Origin: Lentzea atacamensis
GTDB taxonomy: Bacteria; Actinomycetota; Actinomycetes; Mycobacteriales; Pseudonocardiaceae
Direction of reading: 5' to 3'
Length of the DNA stretch: 64,000 bases
Assembly: GCF_003269295.1 (NCBI RefSeq)
Contig: NZ_QLTT01000002.1
Coordinates: forward strand, 620,001 to 684,000
Shown here: piece by piece, positions 8,922 to 17,937 of the stretch
Numbering within the stretch: the first letter of the stretch is position 1
How the letters are laid out: the number at the start of each line of letters is the position of its first letter
The notes under the pieces: generated by a model
The model's input: the letters and a program-made list of their open reading frames with translations, nothing else
What the model was told of the DNA's origin: nothing
Databases searched by the model: none
Position numbers and translations under genes: made by a program

Positions 8922-9853
8922 CCCGCACCCTACGGATCGGTACCCGTGGCAGCGCACTGGCGCTCGCGCAGACGGGGACCGTCGCCGAGGCGTTGAAGGC
9001 TGCCGGAGCACAGGTCGAGATCGTCGTCATCAAGACGCCGGGTGACCTCTCCGACGCGCCCATCGCCCAGATCGGCATCGGCGTTTTCACGTCCGCCCTG
9101 CGCGACGCGCTGGCGAACGGTGAGATCGACGTCGCCGTCCACTCCTACAAGGACCTCCCGACGGCGCCGGACCCCCGTCTGGTGCTCGCGGCGGTGCCCC
9201 AGCGCGAGGACCCGCGCGACGCCCTCGTGGCGCGCGACGGCCTCACGCTCGGCGAGCTGCTGCCGGGGTCCACTGTGGGCACCGGGTCCCCGCGCCGCGC
9301 CGCCCAGCTGGAGGCGCTCGGCCTCGGGCTGAACGTCGTTCCGTTGCGCGGCAACGTGGACACCCGCATCGGCAAGGTCCGCAGTGGAGAGCTCGACGCC
9401 GTGGTGCTGGCCCGTGCCGGCATCGCGCGCCTCGGTCGCGCTGACGAGATCACCGAGACGCTGGAGCCCATCCAGATGCTTCCCGCGCCCGCACAGGGCG
9501 CGTTGGCAGTCGAGTGCCGGGTCGACGACGTCGACGCCGAGCACCTGATCCAGTCCACTTTGGACGATTCGGCCAGCCGGGCCGCTGTGACCGCTGAGCG
9601 CGCCATGCTGGCGGCGCTCGAGGCGGGCTGCAGCGCGCCGGTCGGCGCGCTGGCCGATGTGGTGGAAGACCTCGATGATGATGGGAAGGTCGTGTACCGG
9701 CTTTCTCTGCGCGGGGTCGCCGCGACGCCGGAGAACGATCTCCTCCGTGCGTCCGCCACCGGTGACTTGACCGAAGCTGAGGGACTCGGCCGGGCGCTGG
9801 CCGCCGAGTTGCTCGACCTCGGGGCCGCAGTGCTCAGCGGCCCAGAGGCGTAA
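8918..9853 (+). CDS. hemC: porphobilinogen deaminase (hydroxymethylbilane synthase)
   Basis: Joins four porphobilinogen molecules into hydroxymethylbilane. It has 311 residues. N-terminal [12 protein letters not shown], the [22 protein letters not shown] loop and [11 protein letters not shown] are diagnostic. Cys238 in [12 protein letters not shown] is the residue that carries the dipyrromethane cofactor. The GTG start overlaps the hemA stop by 4 nt. It sits between hemA and hemD in the rex-hemACD operon. Confidence 0.97.
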   Translation: MTRTLRIGTRGSALALAQTGTVAEALKAAGAQVEIVVIKTPGDLSDAPIAQIGIGVFTSALRDALANGEIDVAVHSYKDLPTAPDPRLVLAAVPQREDPRDALVARDGLTLGELLPGSTVGTGSPRRAAQLEALGLGLNVVPLRGNVDTRIGKVRSGELDAVVLARAGIARLGRADEITETLEPIQMLPAPAQGALAVECRVDDVDAEHLIQSTLDDSASRAAVTAERAMLAALEAGCSAPVGALADVVEDLDDDGKVVYRLSLRGVAATPENDLLRASATGDLTEAEGLGRALAAELLDLGAAVLSGPEA

Positions 9854-9856
9854 TCG

Positions 9857-11404
9857 ATGGGGAGTGCCCTGATGACCCGCGCACGCAAGACCCCCGGACG
9901 CATCGCCTTCGTGGGCTCCGGCCCAGGCGACACCGGGCTGCTCACGGTCCGGGCCCACGACTTGCTCACCCGTGCGGAGCTCGTGGTCACCGACCCGGAC
10001 GTCCCTGCGGACGTCCTCGCGACCGTGGCCGAGGGAGTCGAGGTCCGCCCCGCCGTCGGGGAGTCCGCCGACGTGGCCAAGGACCTGGTGACGGAGGCGA
10101 AGAACGGGGCGGTCGTCGTCCGCCTCGTCGCGGGTGACCCGCTCACTCTCGACTCGGTCGTGAAGGAAGCGCAGGCCGTCGCGAAGTCGACTATCCCGTT
10201 CGACGTCGTTCCCGGCGTGCCCTCCGGCACCGCTGTCCCCGCCTACGCCGGTGTGGCGCTCGGTGGTGTGCACACCGAGGTCGACGTCCGCGCGGTGAGC
10301 GACTGGGCAGGCCTCGCGGCCTCGCCGGGCACGCTCGTGCTGCACGCGACCGGCTCGCACCTCGCGGAGGCCGCGTCGAACCTCGTCGAGAACGGTCTGG
10401 CGCCGCAGACGCCGGTCGCCGTGACCGCCGAGGGCACCGGTTTCCAGCAGCGCACCATCGACACCACGCTGGCCTCCGTCGCCGCCGACGCCGGTGAGCT
10501 GAACGGCCCGCTGGTCGTCACGGTCGGTGCCGCCGCTGCCGCTCGCTCGAAGCTCTCCTGGTGGGAGTCGCGGGCGCTGTACGGCTGGCGCGTGCTGGTC
10601 CCGCGGACCAAGGAGCAGGCCGGCGCGATGAGCGAGCGTCTGCACTCGCACGGCGCGATCGCCGTCGAGGTGCCGACGATCTCGGTCGAGCCGCCGCGCA
10701 GCCCCGCGCAGATGGAGCGCTCGGTCAAGGGCCTGGTCGACGGCCGCTACCAGTGGGTCGTCTTCACCTCGACCAACGCCGTCCGCGCGGTGTGGGAGAA
10801 GTTCCGCGAGTTCGGTCTGGACGCCCGTGCGTTCTCCGGCGTGAAGATCGCCTGCGTCGGCGAGGCCACGGCCGCGAAGGTGCGCTCGTTCGGCATCATC
10901 CCCGAGCTCGTGCCGTCCGGTGAGCAGTCGAGCGAGGGTCTCCTCAACGACTTCCCGCCCTACGACGACATCCTCGACCCGGTCGACCGCGTGCTGCTGC
11001 CGCGGGCAGACATCGCCACCGAGACGCTGGCCGCGGGCCTGCGCGAGCGTGGCTGGGAGATCGACGACGTGACGGCGTACCGCACCGTGCGTGCGGCCCC
11101 GCCGCCCGCCGAGACCCGCGAGATGATCAAGTCCGGTGGCTTCGACGCGGTGTGCTTCACCTCGTCGTCGACCGTGCGGAACCTGGTCGGCATCGCGGGC
11201 AAGCCGCACGCCCGCACGCTCGTCGCGTGCATCGGCCCGCAGACCGCCGAGACGGCGCGGGAGTTCGGCCTCCGGGTCGACGTGCAGCCCGAGGAGGCGA
11301 ACGTGCCCGCGCTGGTCGACGCGCTGGCCGCCCACGCCGCCCGGTTGCGCGCCGAGGGAGCGCTGCCTCCTCCGCGCAAGACCAAGCGTCTGCGCCGCAG
11401 CTAG
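9857..11404 (+). CDS. hemD: HemD fused to a degenerate uroporphyrinogen methyltransferase-like domain
   Basis: A 515-residue two-domain protein. Residues about 10-230 resemble SUMT/CobA methyltransferases ([51 protein letters not shown]). Residues about 240-500 are uroporphyrinogen-III synthase, which cyclises and inverts ring D ([42 protein letters not shown]). The fusion is usual in actinobacteria. In the first domain the usual LKGGDP loop reads LVAGDP, and the start of the second half is poorly conserved, so methyltransferase activity may be lost. It begins 3 nt after hemC with an ATG at 9857; a second in-frame ATG lies at 9872. Confidence 0.93.
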   Translation: MGSALMTRARKTPGRIAFVGSGPGDTGLLTVRAHDLLTRAELVVTDPDVPADVLATVAEGVEVRPAVGESADVAKDLVTEAKNGAVVVRLVAGDPLTLDSVVKEAQAVAKSTIPFDVVPGVPSGTAVPAYAGVALGGVHTEVDVRAVSDWAGLAASPGTLVLHATGSHLAEAASNLVENGLAPQTPVAVTAEGTGFQQRTIDTTLASVAADAGELNGPLVVTVGAAAAARSKLSWWESRALYGWRVLVPRTKEQAGAMSERLHSHGAIAVEVPTISVEPPRSPAQMERSVKGLVDGRYQWVVFTSTNAVRAVWEKFREFGLDARAFSGVKIACVGEATAAKVRSFGIIPELVPSGEQSSEGLLNDFPPYDDILDPVDRVLLPRADIATETLAAGLRERGWEIDDVTAYRTVRAAPPPAETREMIKSGGFDAVCFTSSSTVRNLVGIAGKPHARTLVACIGPQTAETAREFGLRVDVQPEEANVPALVDALAAHAARLRAEGALPPPRKTKRLRRS

Positions 11405-11418
11405 TTCATGAAGCCGTC

Positions 11419-11447
11419 GGGGCCATCCGAGATCCTGGGATGGCCCC
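11419..11447 (+). terminator. hairpin between hemD and hemB
   Basis: Arms 11419-11428 and 11438-11447 (GGGGCCATCC and its complement) pair over 10 bp with a 9-nt loop, followed by a short T/C-rich stretch. It could end part of the rex-hemACD transcripts, so that hemB is expressed at a different level. Confidence 0.55.
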
Positions 11448-11475
11448 TTCGACTCTCTCCACAGGGAGTCCCGCA

Positions 11476-12450
11476 GTGTTTCCACTTCACCGGCCGAGGC
11501 GTCTGCGTACGACGCCCGCCATGCGCCGCCTGGTCTCCGAGACCGAGGTGCGCCCGAGGCAGCTCGTGCTGCCCATGTTCGTCAAGGAAGGCCTGGCACA
11601 GCCCGCCGAGATCGGCAGCATGCCCGGCGTTCTGCAGCACACCCGTGACTCGCTTCGCAAAGCCGCGGTCGAGGCCGTGCAGGCCGGTGTCGGCGGCATC
11701 ATGCTGTTCGGCGTGCCCGCCGAGCGCGACGCCGTCGGTTCCGGAGCGACCGACCCGGACGGCATCCTCAACGCCGCGCTGGCCGACCTCCGTTCGGAGC
11801 TCGGCGACAGCACCGTGCTGATGTCGGACTGCTGCCTCGACGAGTTCACCGACCACGGCCACTGCGGCGTGCTCGCCGCCGATGGCACGGTCGACAACGA
11901 CGCCACGCTCGAGGTCTACGGCGAGATGGCCGTGGCCCAGGCGCGCGCCGGTGCTCACGTCGTCGGTCCCAGCGGCATGATGGACGGCCAGATCGCCTTC
12001 ATCCGCAACGCTTTGGACCAGGCGGGCCTGCACGACACCGGCGTCCTCGCCTACTCGGCCAAGTACGCCTCGGCGTTCTACGGCCCGTTCCGCGACGCCG
12101 TGGAGTCGCAGCTCGCCGGCGACCGCAAGACCTACCAGCAGGACCCCGCGAACGGCCGTGAGGCGATCCGCGAGGTGCAGCTGGACCTCGCCGAGGGCGC
12201 GGACATGGTCATGGTCAAGCCGGCGCTGCTGTACCTGGACGTGCTGCGTTCGGTGGCCGAGATCTCGGACGTTCCCGTTGCGGCGTACCAGATCTCGGGT
12301 GAGTACGCGATGATCGAGGCCGCTGCCGCGAACGGCTGGATCGACCGCGAGCGCTCGATCCTCGAGTCGCTCACGTCCATCCGGCGTGCCGGTGCGGACA
12401 TCGTGCTGACCTACTGGGCAGTGGAAGCCGCCCGGTGGCTGGACCGCTGA
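11476..12450 (+). CDS. hemB: porphobilinogen synthase (delta-aminolevulinic acid dehydratase)
   Basis: Condenses two 5-aminolevulinate molecules into porphobilinogen. The start is GTG 11476, giving 324 residues that begin [11 protein letters not shown], the usual HemB N-terminus; GGGAG lies about 8 nt upstream. Active-site lysines are Lys196 ([12 protein letters not shown]) and Lys248 ([12 protein letters not shown]). The metal loop reads [14 protein letters not shown]: Cys120 and Cys130 are kept, but the middle Cys of the classical zinc site is Asp122. The frame is open further upstream, but that part runs through the end of hemD and is not coding here. The next gene overlaps its end by 16 nt. 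Confidence 0.95.
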   Translation: MFPLHRPRRLRTTPAMRRLVSETEVRPRQLVLPMFVKEGLAQPAEIGSMPGVLQHTRDSLRKAAVEAVQAGVGGIMLFGVPAERDAVGSGATDPDGILNAALADLRSELGDSTVLMSDCCLDEFTDHGHCGVLAADGTVDNDATLEVYGEMAVAQARAGAHVVGPSGMMDGQIAFIRNALDQAGLHDTGVLAYSAKYASAFYGPFRDAVESQLAGDRKTYQQDPANGREAIREVQLDLAEGADMVMVKPALLYLDVLRSVAEISDVPVAAYQISGEYAMIEAAAANGWIDRERSILESLTSIRRAGADIVLTYWAVEAARWLDR

Positions 12451-12947
12451 CACCCGCACGCGTACCGAAGCTGATCGATGTCGCGCGCTGGCTGTGGATC
12501 GCCAGCGCGGGCATCGGCGTGGTGCGGTTCGTCGCGCAGCTCTTCGACCGCGAGACGCTCATCGCCGAGGCGCGCAGGCAGAACCCGGCGCTCGGCCAGG
12601 ACCAGATCGACGCGGGCGTCAACGGCGGGATCCTGTTCGGCCTGCTCATCGCGACCGCGATCGTTCTCGCGTACACGCGGCTGGCGAACACGATGGCGCG
12701 CGGGCGCAACTGGGCGAGGATCGTGCTGACGGTCCTCGGTGCCGCGTCCGTCGCGTTCGGACTGTTCCGGCTGGTGGCGTCCGGCAGCGGGATCGCCGCT
12801 GATCTCGGGGTCGCGATGCAGCCGGTCGACCTGGCCGTCACGGTCGTCACGACGGCGCTGGACGCGACCGCGATCGTGCTGATGTACCGCGTGTCGGCGC
12901 ACTTCAGGACGCGCGTCACGGTGGACAGCGCTTCCCAGCGGTCCTAA
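12435..12947 (+). CDS. four-helix membrane protein, hemB-linked paralogue 1
   Basis: A 170-residue integral membrane protein of unknown function with about four transmembrane helices: [54 protein letters not shown], and a last one ending [11 protein letters not shown]. The loop before the third helix carries RGRNWARI. The same plan and the NWAR signature recur in the neighbours at 13397 and 13792, and the plan alone at 12957, so these arose by duplication. The GTG start overlaps hemB by 16 nt, so it is translated from the hemB transcript. A link to heme or to the envelope is only positional. Confidence 0.78.
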   Translation: MAGPLTPARVPKLIDVARWLWIASAGIGVVRFVAQLFDRETLIAEARRQNPALGQDQIDAGVNGGILFGLLIATAIVLAYTRLANTMARGRNWARIVLTVLGAASVAFGLFRLVASGSGIAADLGVAMQPVDLAVTVVTTALDATAIVLMYRVSAHFRTRVTVDSASQRS

Positions 12948-12950
12948 GTT
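12945..12950 (+). promoter_or_regulatory. -10 box TAAGTT, probable leaderless start
   Basis: TAAGTT lies 6 nt upstream of GTG 12957, with no Shine-Dalgarno sequence between. It overlaps the stop codon of the preceding gene. Confidence 0.4.
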
Positions 12951-12956
12951 CCGACC

Positions 12957-13400
12957 GTGACGTCTCCGAAGGAATCGGGCACTCCCGGCACGATCGTCGC
13001 GGGCTACTGGCTCGTCGTTGCCGGCGTGGCGCTCAGCGTGCTCGCGTCGATCTTCCTGCTCGCCAACAAGCAGGACGTGGTCGACGCCGTCAAGAGCAGG
13101 AACACCGACCCGAAGCTGACCGGGGAGATGATCGAGACGTCGGCGACGGTGACGCTCGTCGTCGCGCTGGCCATCAGCGTGCTGCTGGCCGCGCTCGCCG
13201 TGTGGTTCGCGGGCAAGGTGAAGGCGGGGACGAAGAAGAGCCGCACCGGGCTGATGATCGTGGTGCTGCTCAACCTGTTCTTCCAGCTCATCGCGAACGG
13301 GTACGCCGTCGTCGCGGCGCTGGTCGCGATGGCGGGTCTGGTGCTGCTCTACTTCCGGCAGTCGACCGACTACCTGACCGAGCGCGAGCAGCTGACGTGA
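12957..13400 (+). CDS. four-helix membrane protein, hemB-linked paralogue 2
   Basis: A 147-residue membrane protein with helices around residues 10-36, 62-83, 95-113 and 115-134. The extracytoplasmic loop ANKQDVVDAVKSRNTDPKLTG resembles the loop after helix 1 in its neighbours. The position of the NWAR motif is taken by KKSRTGLMIVVLLN. It begins with GTG 12957, 9 nt after the previous gene, and its stop overlaps the next start (GTGA). Function unknown. Confidence 0.75.
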   Translation: MTSPKESGTPGTIVAGYWLVVAGVALSVLASIFLLANKQDVVDAVKSRNTDPKLTGEMIETSATVTLVVALAISVLLAALAVWFAGKVKAGTKKSRTGLMIVVLLNLFFQLIANGYAVVAALVAMAGLVLLYFRQSTDYLTEREQLT

Positions 13401-13795
13401 ACGACGCTCCCCGGTCCGTGCGGATCGCGGTCGGCCTGTGGCTCGCGATCGCCGTGTTCGTGCTGTTCACCACTGCCGGTCTGTGGTTCCAGCGCGGTGA
13501 GATCGAGCGGCTGAGCGGCAGGCCGCCCGCCGACGTGACGAACTTCCTGGTGGCGCTGACCGTCGTGGCGGTGATCTTCGCGGCGCTGTACGGCCTGCTG
13601 ACGCGGCTGTTGGTCAAGCGGAAGAACTGGGCGCGCGTCGCGTTGTCGGTCGTTTCGATCGTGCACATGATCTGGCTGCTGCTCGTGGGGGTCTCCACGG
13701 CGAATCTGGTCGTTCTGCTGCTCATCTGTGTCGCGATCGTCTTCACGTGGCAGGCGCGTACGGCACAGTGGCTGGCGGAGGTGCGTGAGCAGTGA
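13397..13795 (+). CDS. four-helix membrane protein, hemB-linked paralogue 3
   Basis: A 132-residue membrane protein starting at GTG 13397, which overlaps the previous stop as GTGA. Four helices are predicted: AVGLWLAIAVFVLFTTAGLW, the NFLVALTVVAVIFAALYGLL region, WARVALSVVSIVHMIWLLLVG, and LVVLLLICVAIVFTW. The signature KRKNWARVALSVV precedes helix 3. The loop after helix 1 (FQRGEIERLSGRPP) matches the family pattern. The function is unknown; the chain of overlaps from hemB onward indicates a single transcript. Confidence 0.75.
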   Translation: MNDAPRSVRIAVGLWLAIAVFVLFTTAGLWFQRGEIERLSGRPPADVTNFLVALTVVAVIFAALYGLLTRLLVKRKNWARVALSVVSIVHMIWLLLVGVSTANLVVLLLICVAIVFTWQARTAQWLAEVREQ

Positions 13796-14538
13796 CCGAT
13801 CCGCAGAACCCCAGCCCGTGGCAGAACCCGGACAACCCGCAGTCGCAAATCCGGCCGGCCTACGACGGCGCGTCGGCCGGCACCTACGAGGTGCAGGCGA
13901 TGAACCAGATGGGTCTGCCGATGCCGCCCGCACCCGAGCCGGCGCCACCACTCGACCACGCGCAATGGCAGAACCCGCAGACGGGCTCCTACCAGAACGT
14001 GGGCGCGTCGCACGGCACCTACGAGGTGCAGGCGGTCAACAACATGGGCTTTCCCATGCCGCCGCTCGCGCCCGCGCTGCCGCAGGAGATGTCGGCACCG
14101 CGACCCGCCACGATCACCGCCGCGATGTGGATCTGGATCGCGGGTGCGGTGCTCTCCGTCGCCGTGTTCCCGGTGCTGTTGCTCACCAACGCCGAGTTCC
14201 TCCTCAGCCAGGACGAGTCGCTCGTCACCGCCGAGGACCGCATGGCCGGCGAGTTCGGCGTGCGGGCCATGGCGTTGATGTTCGGCTTCGCGATGCTCGT
14301 GGCCGCGGCGCCGTACGTCGCGTTCGCGGTCGTGCTGCGCAACGGTCAGAACTGGGCGCGAATCCTGCTCACGATCCTCGGTGCGCTCGGCTTCCTGTCG
14401 ATGGTCGCGATCATGTTCTTCGCGCTGGCGGCGGACGTGTGGCAGCCGGGCGTGGCGATCAGCATCGTCGTGATGGGGCTGATCGTCGCGGCCGTGGTGC
14501 TGCAGTTCCTCCCGCCGTCGAACAAGTTCGTGCGGTAG
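13792..14538 (+). CDS. four-helix membrane protein with duplicated Pro/Gln-rich N-terminus, paralogue 4
   Basis: A 248-residue protein. About 105 cytoplasmic residues rich in Pro, Gln and Asn contain an internal duplication (about residues 27-47 and 72-92, each with GTYEVQA then MGxPMPP). Four membrane helices follow from about residue 108 on, with RNGQNWARILLTILGA before the third. The helical part is paralogous to the three genes before it; the N-terminal extension is unique and looks like a flexible interaction segment. It overlaps the previous gene by 4 nt. Function unknown. Confidence 0.78.
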   Translation: MTDPQNPSPWQNPDNPQSQIRPAYDGASAGTYEVQAMNQMGLPMPPAPEPAPPLDHAQWQNPQTGSYQNVGASHGTYEVQAVNNMGFPMPPLAPALPQEMSAPRPATITAAMWIWIAGAVLSVAVFPVLLLTNAEFLLSQDESLVTAEDRMAGEFGVRAMALMFGFAMLVAAAPYVAFAVVLRNGQNWARILLTILGALGFLSMVAIMFFALAADVWQPGVAISIVVMGLIVAAVVLQFLPPSNKFVR

Positions 14539-14957
14539 TGCTGTACCGCGAATCCGGCAGCAGCTGGTGGCCGCTCCTGTGGGGACCAGCGTTCGCGGTC
14601 GCCGGCTACCTGGTCGAGCTCATCACCGGGCCCGCGTCCGTCGCGCTGTGGACGATCGTGGGGCTCGGGCTGACCCTCGGCGCTGTCCTGTGGGTGTACG
14701 GCAGGGTCAAGACCGGCAGCGTCGCGCTCACGGCCGAGGAAGCCCAGTTCGGGCGGGAGAAGCTGCCGGTCGCGATGATCGAGGCCTGTCAGGACGTCGG
14801 TGCGCCGACCGGTGCGCGGGTGCTCGGCGGCGGCTGGTCGGTGCCGAAGGGGACGACGGCGGTGCCGCTGCGCCTGCTCGACGGCACGGTGGTGCTGGGG
14901 TGGGCGCGTGATCCGGAAGCCTTGCTCGCAGCCCTGCGCCGGGTCGTGAGAGGGTGA
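14538..14957 (+). CDS. small membrane protein, possibly DUF3093
   Basis: A 139-residue protein starting at GTG 14538, which shares one base with the previous stop. It begins LYRESGSSWWPLLWGP, followed by two membrane helices (about residues 10-28 and 33-50) and a soluble domain ending LRLLDGTVVLGWARDPEALLAALRRVV. The opening YRE..WW motif and the C-terminal 'value then amino-acid-count' pattern recall DUF3093 proteins of actinobacteria, but I hold this weakly. It is in the same overlapping operon as the hemB-linked membrane proteins. Confidence 0.7.
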   Translation: MLYRESGSSWWPLLWGPAFAVAGYLVELITGPASVALWTIVGLGLTLGAVLWVYGRVKTGSVALTAEEAQFGREKLPVAMIEACQDVGAPTGARVLGGGWSVPKGTTAVPLRLLDGTVVLGWARDPEALLAALRRVVRG

Positions 14958-15319
14958 GCAACGTGACAGAGGCCGTGACTGAGCCGGAGTCGGAGACCGT
15001 GGTGGAGGAGCCGGAGCCCGCCCCGCCCGCCGGCCCGAGCCTGCACCAGCCCAAGCGGTGGCTCATCGCCGCGGGCGAGGTCGTCGCGATCGTCCTGCTG
15101 ACGTGGGCCGCCGTGTGGTGCTGGAACCGCGGCATCGTGAAGCTCGCGTACCCGGTCGACGGCCGCGAGCCGCTGATCTCCACGCGCTACCACGGCAACT
15201 GGCTCGGCACCGCGGCCGGCGCCGCCACACTGGCCGTGATCCTCGCACTCGACGCCGTGCGCCAGGTCGTGCTGGCCCTGCGCACCCGGCCGCAGAAAGC
15301 CGCCGAAGCCGACGTGTGA
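14954..15319 (+). CDS. two-helix membrane protein, 121 aa
   Basis: An unrecognised membrane protein. An acidic Pro-rich N-terminus ([19 protein letters not shown]) is followed by two membrane helices at about residues 37-55 and 78-100, separated by a loop with [26 protein letters not shown]. It starts GTGA-style with a 4-nt overlap on the preceding gene and ends 11 nt before hemL, so it links the membrane-protein operon to hemL. Function unknown. Confidence 0.72.
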   Translation: MSNVTEAVTEPESETVVEEPEPAPPAGPSLHQPKRWLIAAGEVVAIVLLTWAAVWCWNRGIVKLAYPVDGREPLISTRYHGNWLGTAAGAATLAVILALDAVRQVVLALRTRPQKAAEADV

Positions 15320-15330
15320 GACTGGGGTAC

Positions 15331-16626
15331 GTGACTGCGAGTCGATCCCAGGCCCTGTTCGAGCGCGCCTCCACGCTGACCCCCGGCGGGGTCAACTCTC
15401 CGGTGCGGGCGTTCCACTCAGTCGGCGGCACCCCGCGCTTCATGGTTCGTGGCGAGGGACCGCACCTGTGGGACGCGGACGGCAACCGGTACGTCGACCT
15501 GGTGGCCTCGTGGGGCCCGATGATCCTCGGGCACGCCCACCCGTCCGTCGTCGAGGCGGTGCAGAAGGCGGCGGCGTCCGGGCTCTCGTTCGGCACGCCG
15601 ACCGAGGGTGAGATCGAGCTCGCGGCCGAGATCGTCGACCGCGTCGAGCCGGTGCGCCAGGTCCGCCTGGTCAACTCGGGCACCGAGGCCACGATGAGCG
15701 CGATCCGCCTCGCGCGCGGCTTCACCGAGCGACGCAAGATCATCAAGTTCGCCGGCTGCTACCACGGCCACGTGGACGCGCTGCTGGCCCAGGCGGGCTC
15801 TGGCGTCGCGACGCTGGGCCTGCCCACCTCGCCCGGCGTCACGGGCGCGCAGGCCGCGGACACCCTGGTCCTGCCCTACAACGACATCGAGGCCGTGAAG
15901 GCGGCGTTCGCGGAGAACCCCGGCGAGATCGCCTGCGTCATCACCGAGGCCGCGGCGGGCAACATGGGCGCGGTCGCACCGCTGCCCACCTTCAACGCCG
16001 AGCTGCGCGAGATCTGCGACGCCTCCGGTGCGCTGCTGATCATGGACGAGGTCATGACCGGCTTCCGCGTCTCCCGCGCCGGCTGGTTCGGCCTCGAGCG
16101 CGTGCGCGGCGACCTCTACACGTTCGGCAAGGTCATGTCCGGCGGCCTGCCCGCGGCGGCGTTCGGCGGCCGCGCGGACGTGATGGCTCGCCTCGCGCCC
16201 TCCGGCCCCGTCTACCAGGCGGGCACGCTGTCCGGTAACCCAGTCGCGGTCGCGGCCGGCCTCGCGACTCTCCGTGCCGCGGACGAGGAGGTCTACCAGG
16301 CCCTCAACCGCAACGCCACGCGCCTGGGCTCGCTGTTCACCGCGGCCCTGACCGAGGCGGGCGTCGAGCACCGCGTGCAGTTCGCCGGGAACCTCGTGAG
16401 CGTCTTCTTCGGTTCTTCCGACGTGAAGGACTACGCGGGCGCCCAGGCGTGCGAGACCTGGCGCTTCCCGCCGTTCTTCCACGCCCTGCTGGAACGAGGC
16501 GTCTACGCCCCGCCGTCGGCGTACGAGGCGTGGTTCGTCAACGCCGCCATGGGTGAAGAGGAGTTCGCCGTGATCGCCGACGCGCTGCCTGCCGCGGCTC
16601 GCGCTGCCAAGGAGGCTCGCCAGTGA
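15331..16626 (+). CDS. hemL: glutamate-1-semialdehyde 2,1-aminomutase
   Basis: A PLP enzyme that converts glutamate-1-semialdehyde to 5-aminolevulinate, the substrate of HemB. It has 431 residues from GTG 15331 ([13 protein letters not shown]). [31 protein letters not shown] (phosphate-binding), [10 protein letters not shown], and the Schiff-base Lys267 in [18 protein letters not shown] are present. The frame is open upstream through the previous gene but that is not homologous sequence. The box GAGACT lies 7 nt before the GTG, a weak version of the leaderless -10 seen elsewhere. It overlaps the next gene by 4 nt. Confidence 0.96.
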   Translation: MTASRSQALFERASTLTPGGVNSPVRAFHSVGGTPRFMVRGEGPHLWDADGNRYVDLVASWGPMILGHAHPSVVEAVQKAAASGLSFGTPTEGEIELAAEIVDRVEPVRQVRLVNSGTEATMSAIRLARGFTERRKIIKFAGCYHGHVDALLAQAGSGVATLGLPTSPGVTGAQAADTLVLPYNDIEAVKAAFAENPGEIACVITEAAAGNMGAVAPLPTFNAELREICDASGALLIMDEVMTGFRVSRAGWFGLERVRGDLYTFGKVMSGGLPAAAFGGRADVMARLAPSGPVYQAGTLSGNPVAVAAGLATLRAADEEVYQALNRNATRLGSLFTAALTEAGVEHRVQFAGNLVSVFFGSSDVKDYAGAQACETWRFPPFFHALLERGVYAPPSAYEAWFVNAAMGEEEFAVIADALPAAARAAKEARQ

Positions 16627-17252
16627 CCCGCACCGTCGTCCATCTGCTCCGCCACGGTGAGGTGCACAACCCCACGGGGATTCTCTACGGCCGGATCCCG
16701 GGGTTCCGGTTGTCCGAACGCGGGCAGAAGCAGGCCTTGACCGTGGCCGAGCACCTCGCCGACCACGACATCGCGCACGTCGTGGCCTCGCCGTTGGATC
16801 GGGCACAGCAGACTGCGGCTCCGATCGCCGACTCGCATCGGCTGGAGCTGGCCACGGACGAGCGGTTGATCGAGGCCGACAACCAGTTCGAGGGGCTGAA
16901 GGTTGCCGTTGGCGACGGGGCGTTGCGGTCGCCTCAGCACTGGCCGAAGCTGGTGAACCCCTTCAGACCGTCCTGGGGGGAGCCGTACATCGAGATCGCC
17001 CACCGGATGCTCGGGGCGGTGCAGAAGGCTCGGGCTGCTGCTGAGGGGCACGAAGCGGTTTGTGTTTCGCATCAGTTGCCCATTTGGACCGTGCGGCGGT
17101 TCTTGGAGGGGAAGCGGATGTGGCACGACCCCCGTCGTCGGGAGTGCTCGCTCGCCTCGTTGACCTCGTTGATCTTTGAGGGGGAGCAGCTGGTGCGGAT
17201 TGCTTACTCCGAGCCGGTCGGCGCCACCAATCCTCGGGTGACCGGGGCATGA
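16623..17252 (+). CDS. histidine phosphatase family protein
   Basis: A 209-residue phosphoglycerate-mutase-like phosphatase. The catalytic motif is [10 protein letters not shown] (nucleophilic His), the second core is [15 protein letters not shown], and the second catalytic His is in [12 protein letters not shown]. The substrate is unknown; the M. tuberculosis homologue occupies the same place between hemL and the thioredoxin gene. It overlaps hemL and the next gene by 4 nt each. In its last third codons begin to end in T more often than in upstream genes, a trend that grows in the next gene. Confidence 0.88.
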   Translation: MTRTVVHLLRHGEVHNPTGILYGRIPGFRLSERGQKQALTVAEHLADHDIAHVVASPLDRAQQTAAPIADSHRLELATDERLIEADNQFEGLKVAVGDGALRSPQHWPKLVNPFRPSWGEPYIEIAHRMLGAVQKARAAAEGHEAVCVSHQLPIWTVRRFLEGKRMWHDPRRRECSLASLTSLIFEGEQLVRIAYSEPVGATNPRVTGA

Positions 17253-17806
17253 AGCGGCTGCTTGTGCTGTTGCTCCTTCTTTCCGGGTGCACCGTTGGGA
17301 AGGATGCTGCTCAGGTCGGGGGTGGGGACTTTTACCTCGTTGCTCCTGGAGGGCAGGTCAAGATTCGGTATGCGCCTTCTGAGCGGAAGCCGCTTACCGG
17401 GCTTGAGGGGGAGTCCCTGATGGAGGACGGGAAGATCATTCGGCTGTCTGACTATGCGGGCAAGCCTGTGGTGATCAACGTTTGGGGGGCCTGGTGCGGG
17501 CCTTGCCGGACTGAGGCTCCCGAGATGCAGAAGCTGTTTGATGCTGGCACGCAGGTTGTTGGTGTTGATGTCAAGGAGACTGACAAGAGTCATCCGCAGG
17601 ATTTCATGCGGGATCGGTCGTTGACTTACCCGTCCATCTATGACGGGTCTTCTCGTAGTTTTATCAATGTTTTTAAGGGTGTGCCGGCCAATACTGTTCC
17701 TTCCACCTTTGTGGTGGATAAGCAGCATCGGGTTGCGGCTGTGTTTTTGGTGGCTGTGCTTGCTTCCGATGTTCAGCCGGTTTTGGATGAGCTTGCCAAG
17801 GAGTGA
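17249..17806 (+). CDS. TlpA-like thioredoxin lipoprotein for cytochrome c maturation
   Basis: A 185-residue lipoprotein with lipobox LSGC (Cys14) and a thioredoxin fold with redox motif WCGPC at residues 82-86 in VINVWGAWCGPCRTEAPEMQ. It probably keeps the apocytochrome c heme-binding cysteines reduced outside the membrane, taking electrons from CcdA encoded just downstream. Its 3' half has remarkably T-rich third positions (for example TTT ATC AAT GTT TTT), unlike the rest of the window, yet the gene order around it is conserved, so this looks like local codon drift rather than transfer. Confidence 0.9.
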   Translation: MKRLLVLLLLLSGCTVGKDAAQVGGGDFYLVAPGGQVKIRYAPSERKPLTGLEGESLMEDGKIIRLSDYAGKPVVINVWGAWCGPCRTEAPEMQKLFDAGTQVVGVDVKETDKSHPQDFMRDRSLTYPSIYDGSSRSFINVFKGVPANTVPSTFVVDKQHRVAAVFLVAVLASDVQPVLDELAKE

Positions 17807-17894
17807 GGGCTTCTCCTTCGCGAGAGGGCTGTTGTGGCGTATGCAAGTACTACCAACACATGATCGAAACGCCGCTGACGATCGCCAACATGTC

Positions 17895-17929
17895 AAAGGG
17901 CCCCGGCTGGAGTGCGCCGGGGCCCTTTT
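17895..17929. terminator. bidirectional terminator
   Basis: Arms 17895-17907 and 17916-17928 (AAAGGGCCCCGGC and complement) form a 13-bp stem with an 8-nt loop, flanked by A's and T's on both sides. It lies between the convergent TlpA-like and M64 genes and can serve both. Confidence 0.9.
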
Positions 17930-17937
17930 CGTGACGG

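Noticed and set aside
11152-11475. upstream extension of hemB into hemD
   Set aside because: HemB homologues begin at the [10 protein letters not shown] segment coded from 11476, and a Shine-Dalgarno sits before it.
8930-11485. 851-codon open frame opposite hemC and hemD
   Set aside because: Antisense to two unmistakable enzymes, composition typical of a mirror frame in GC-rich DNA.
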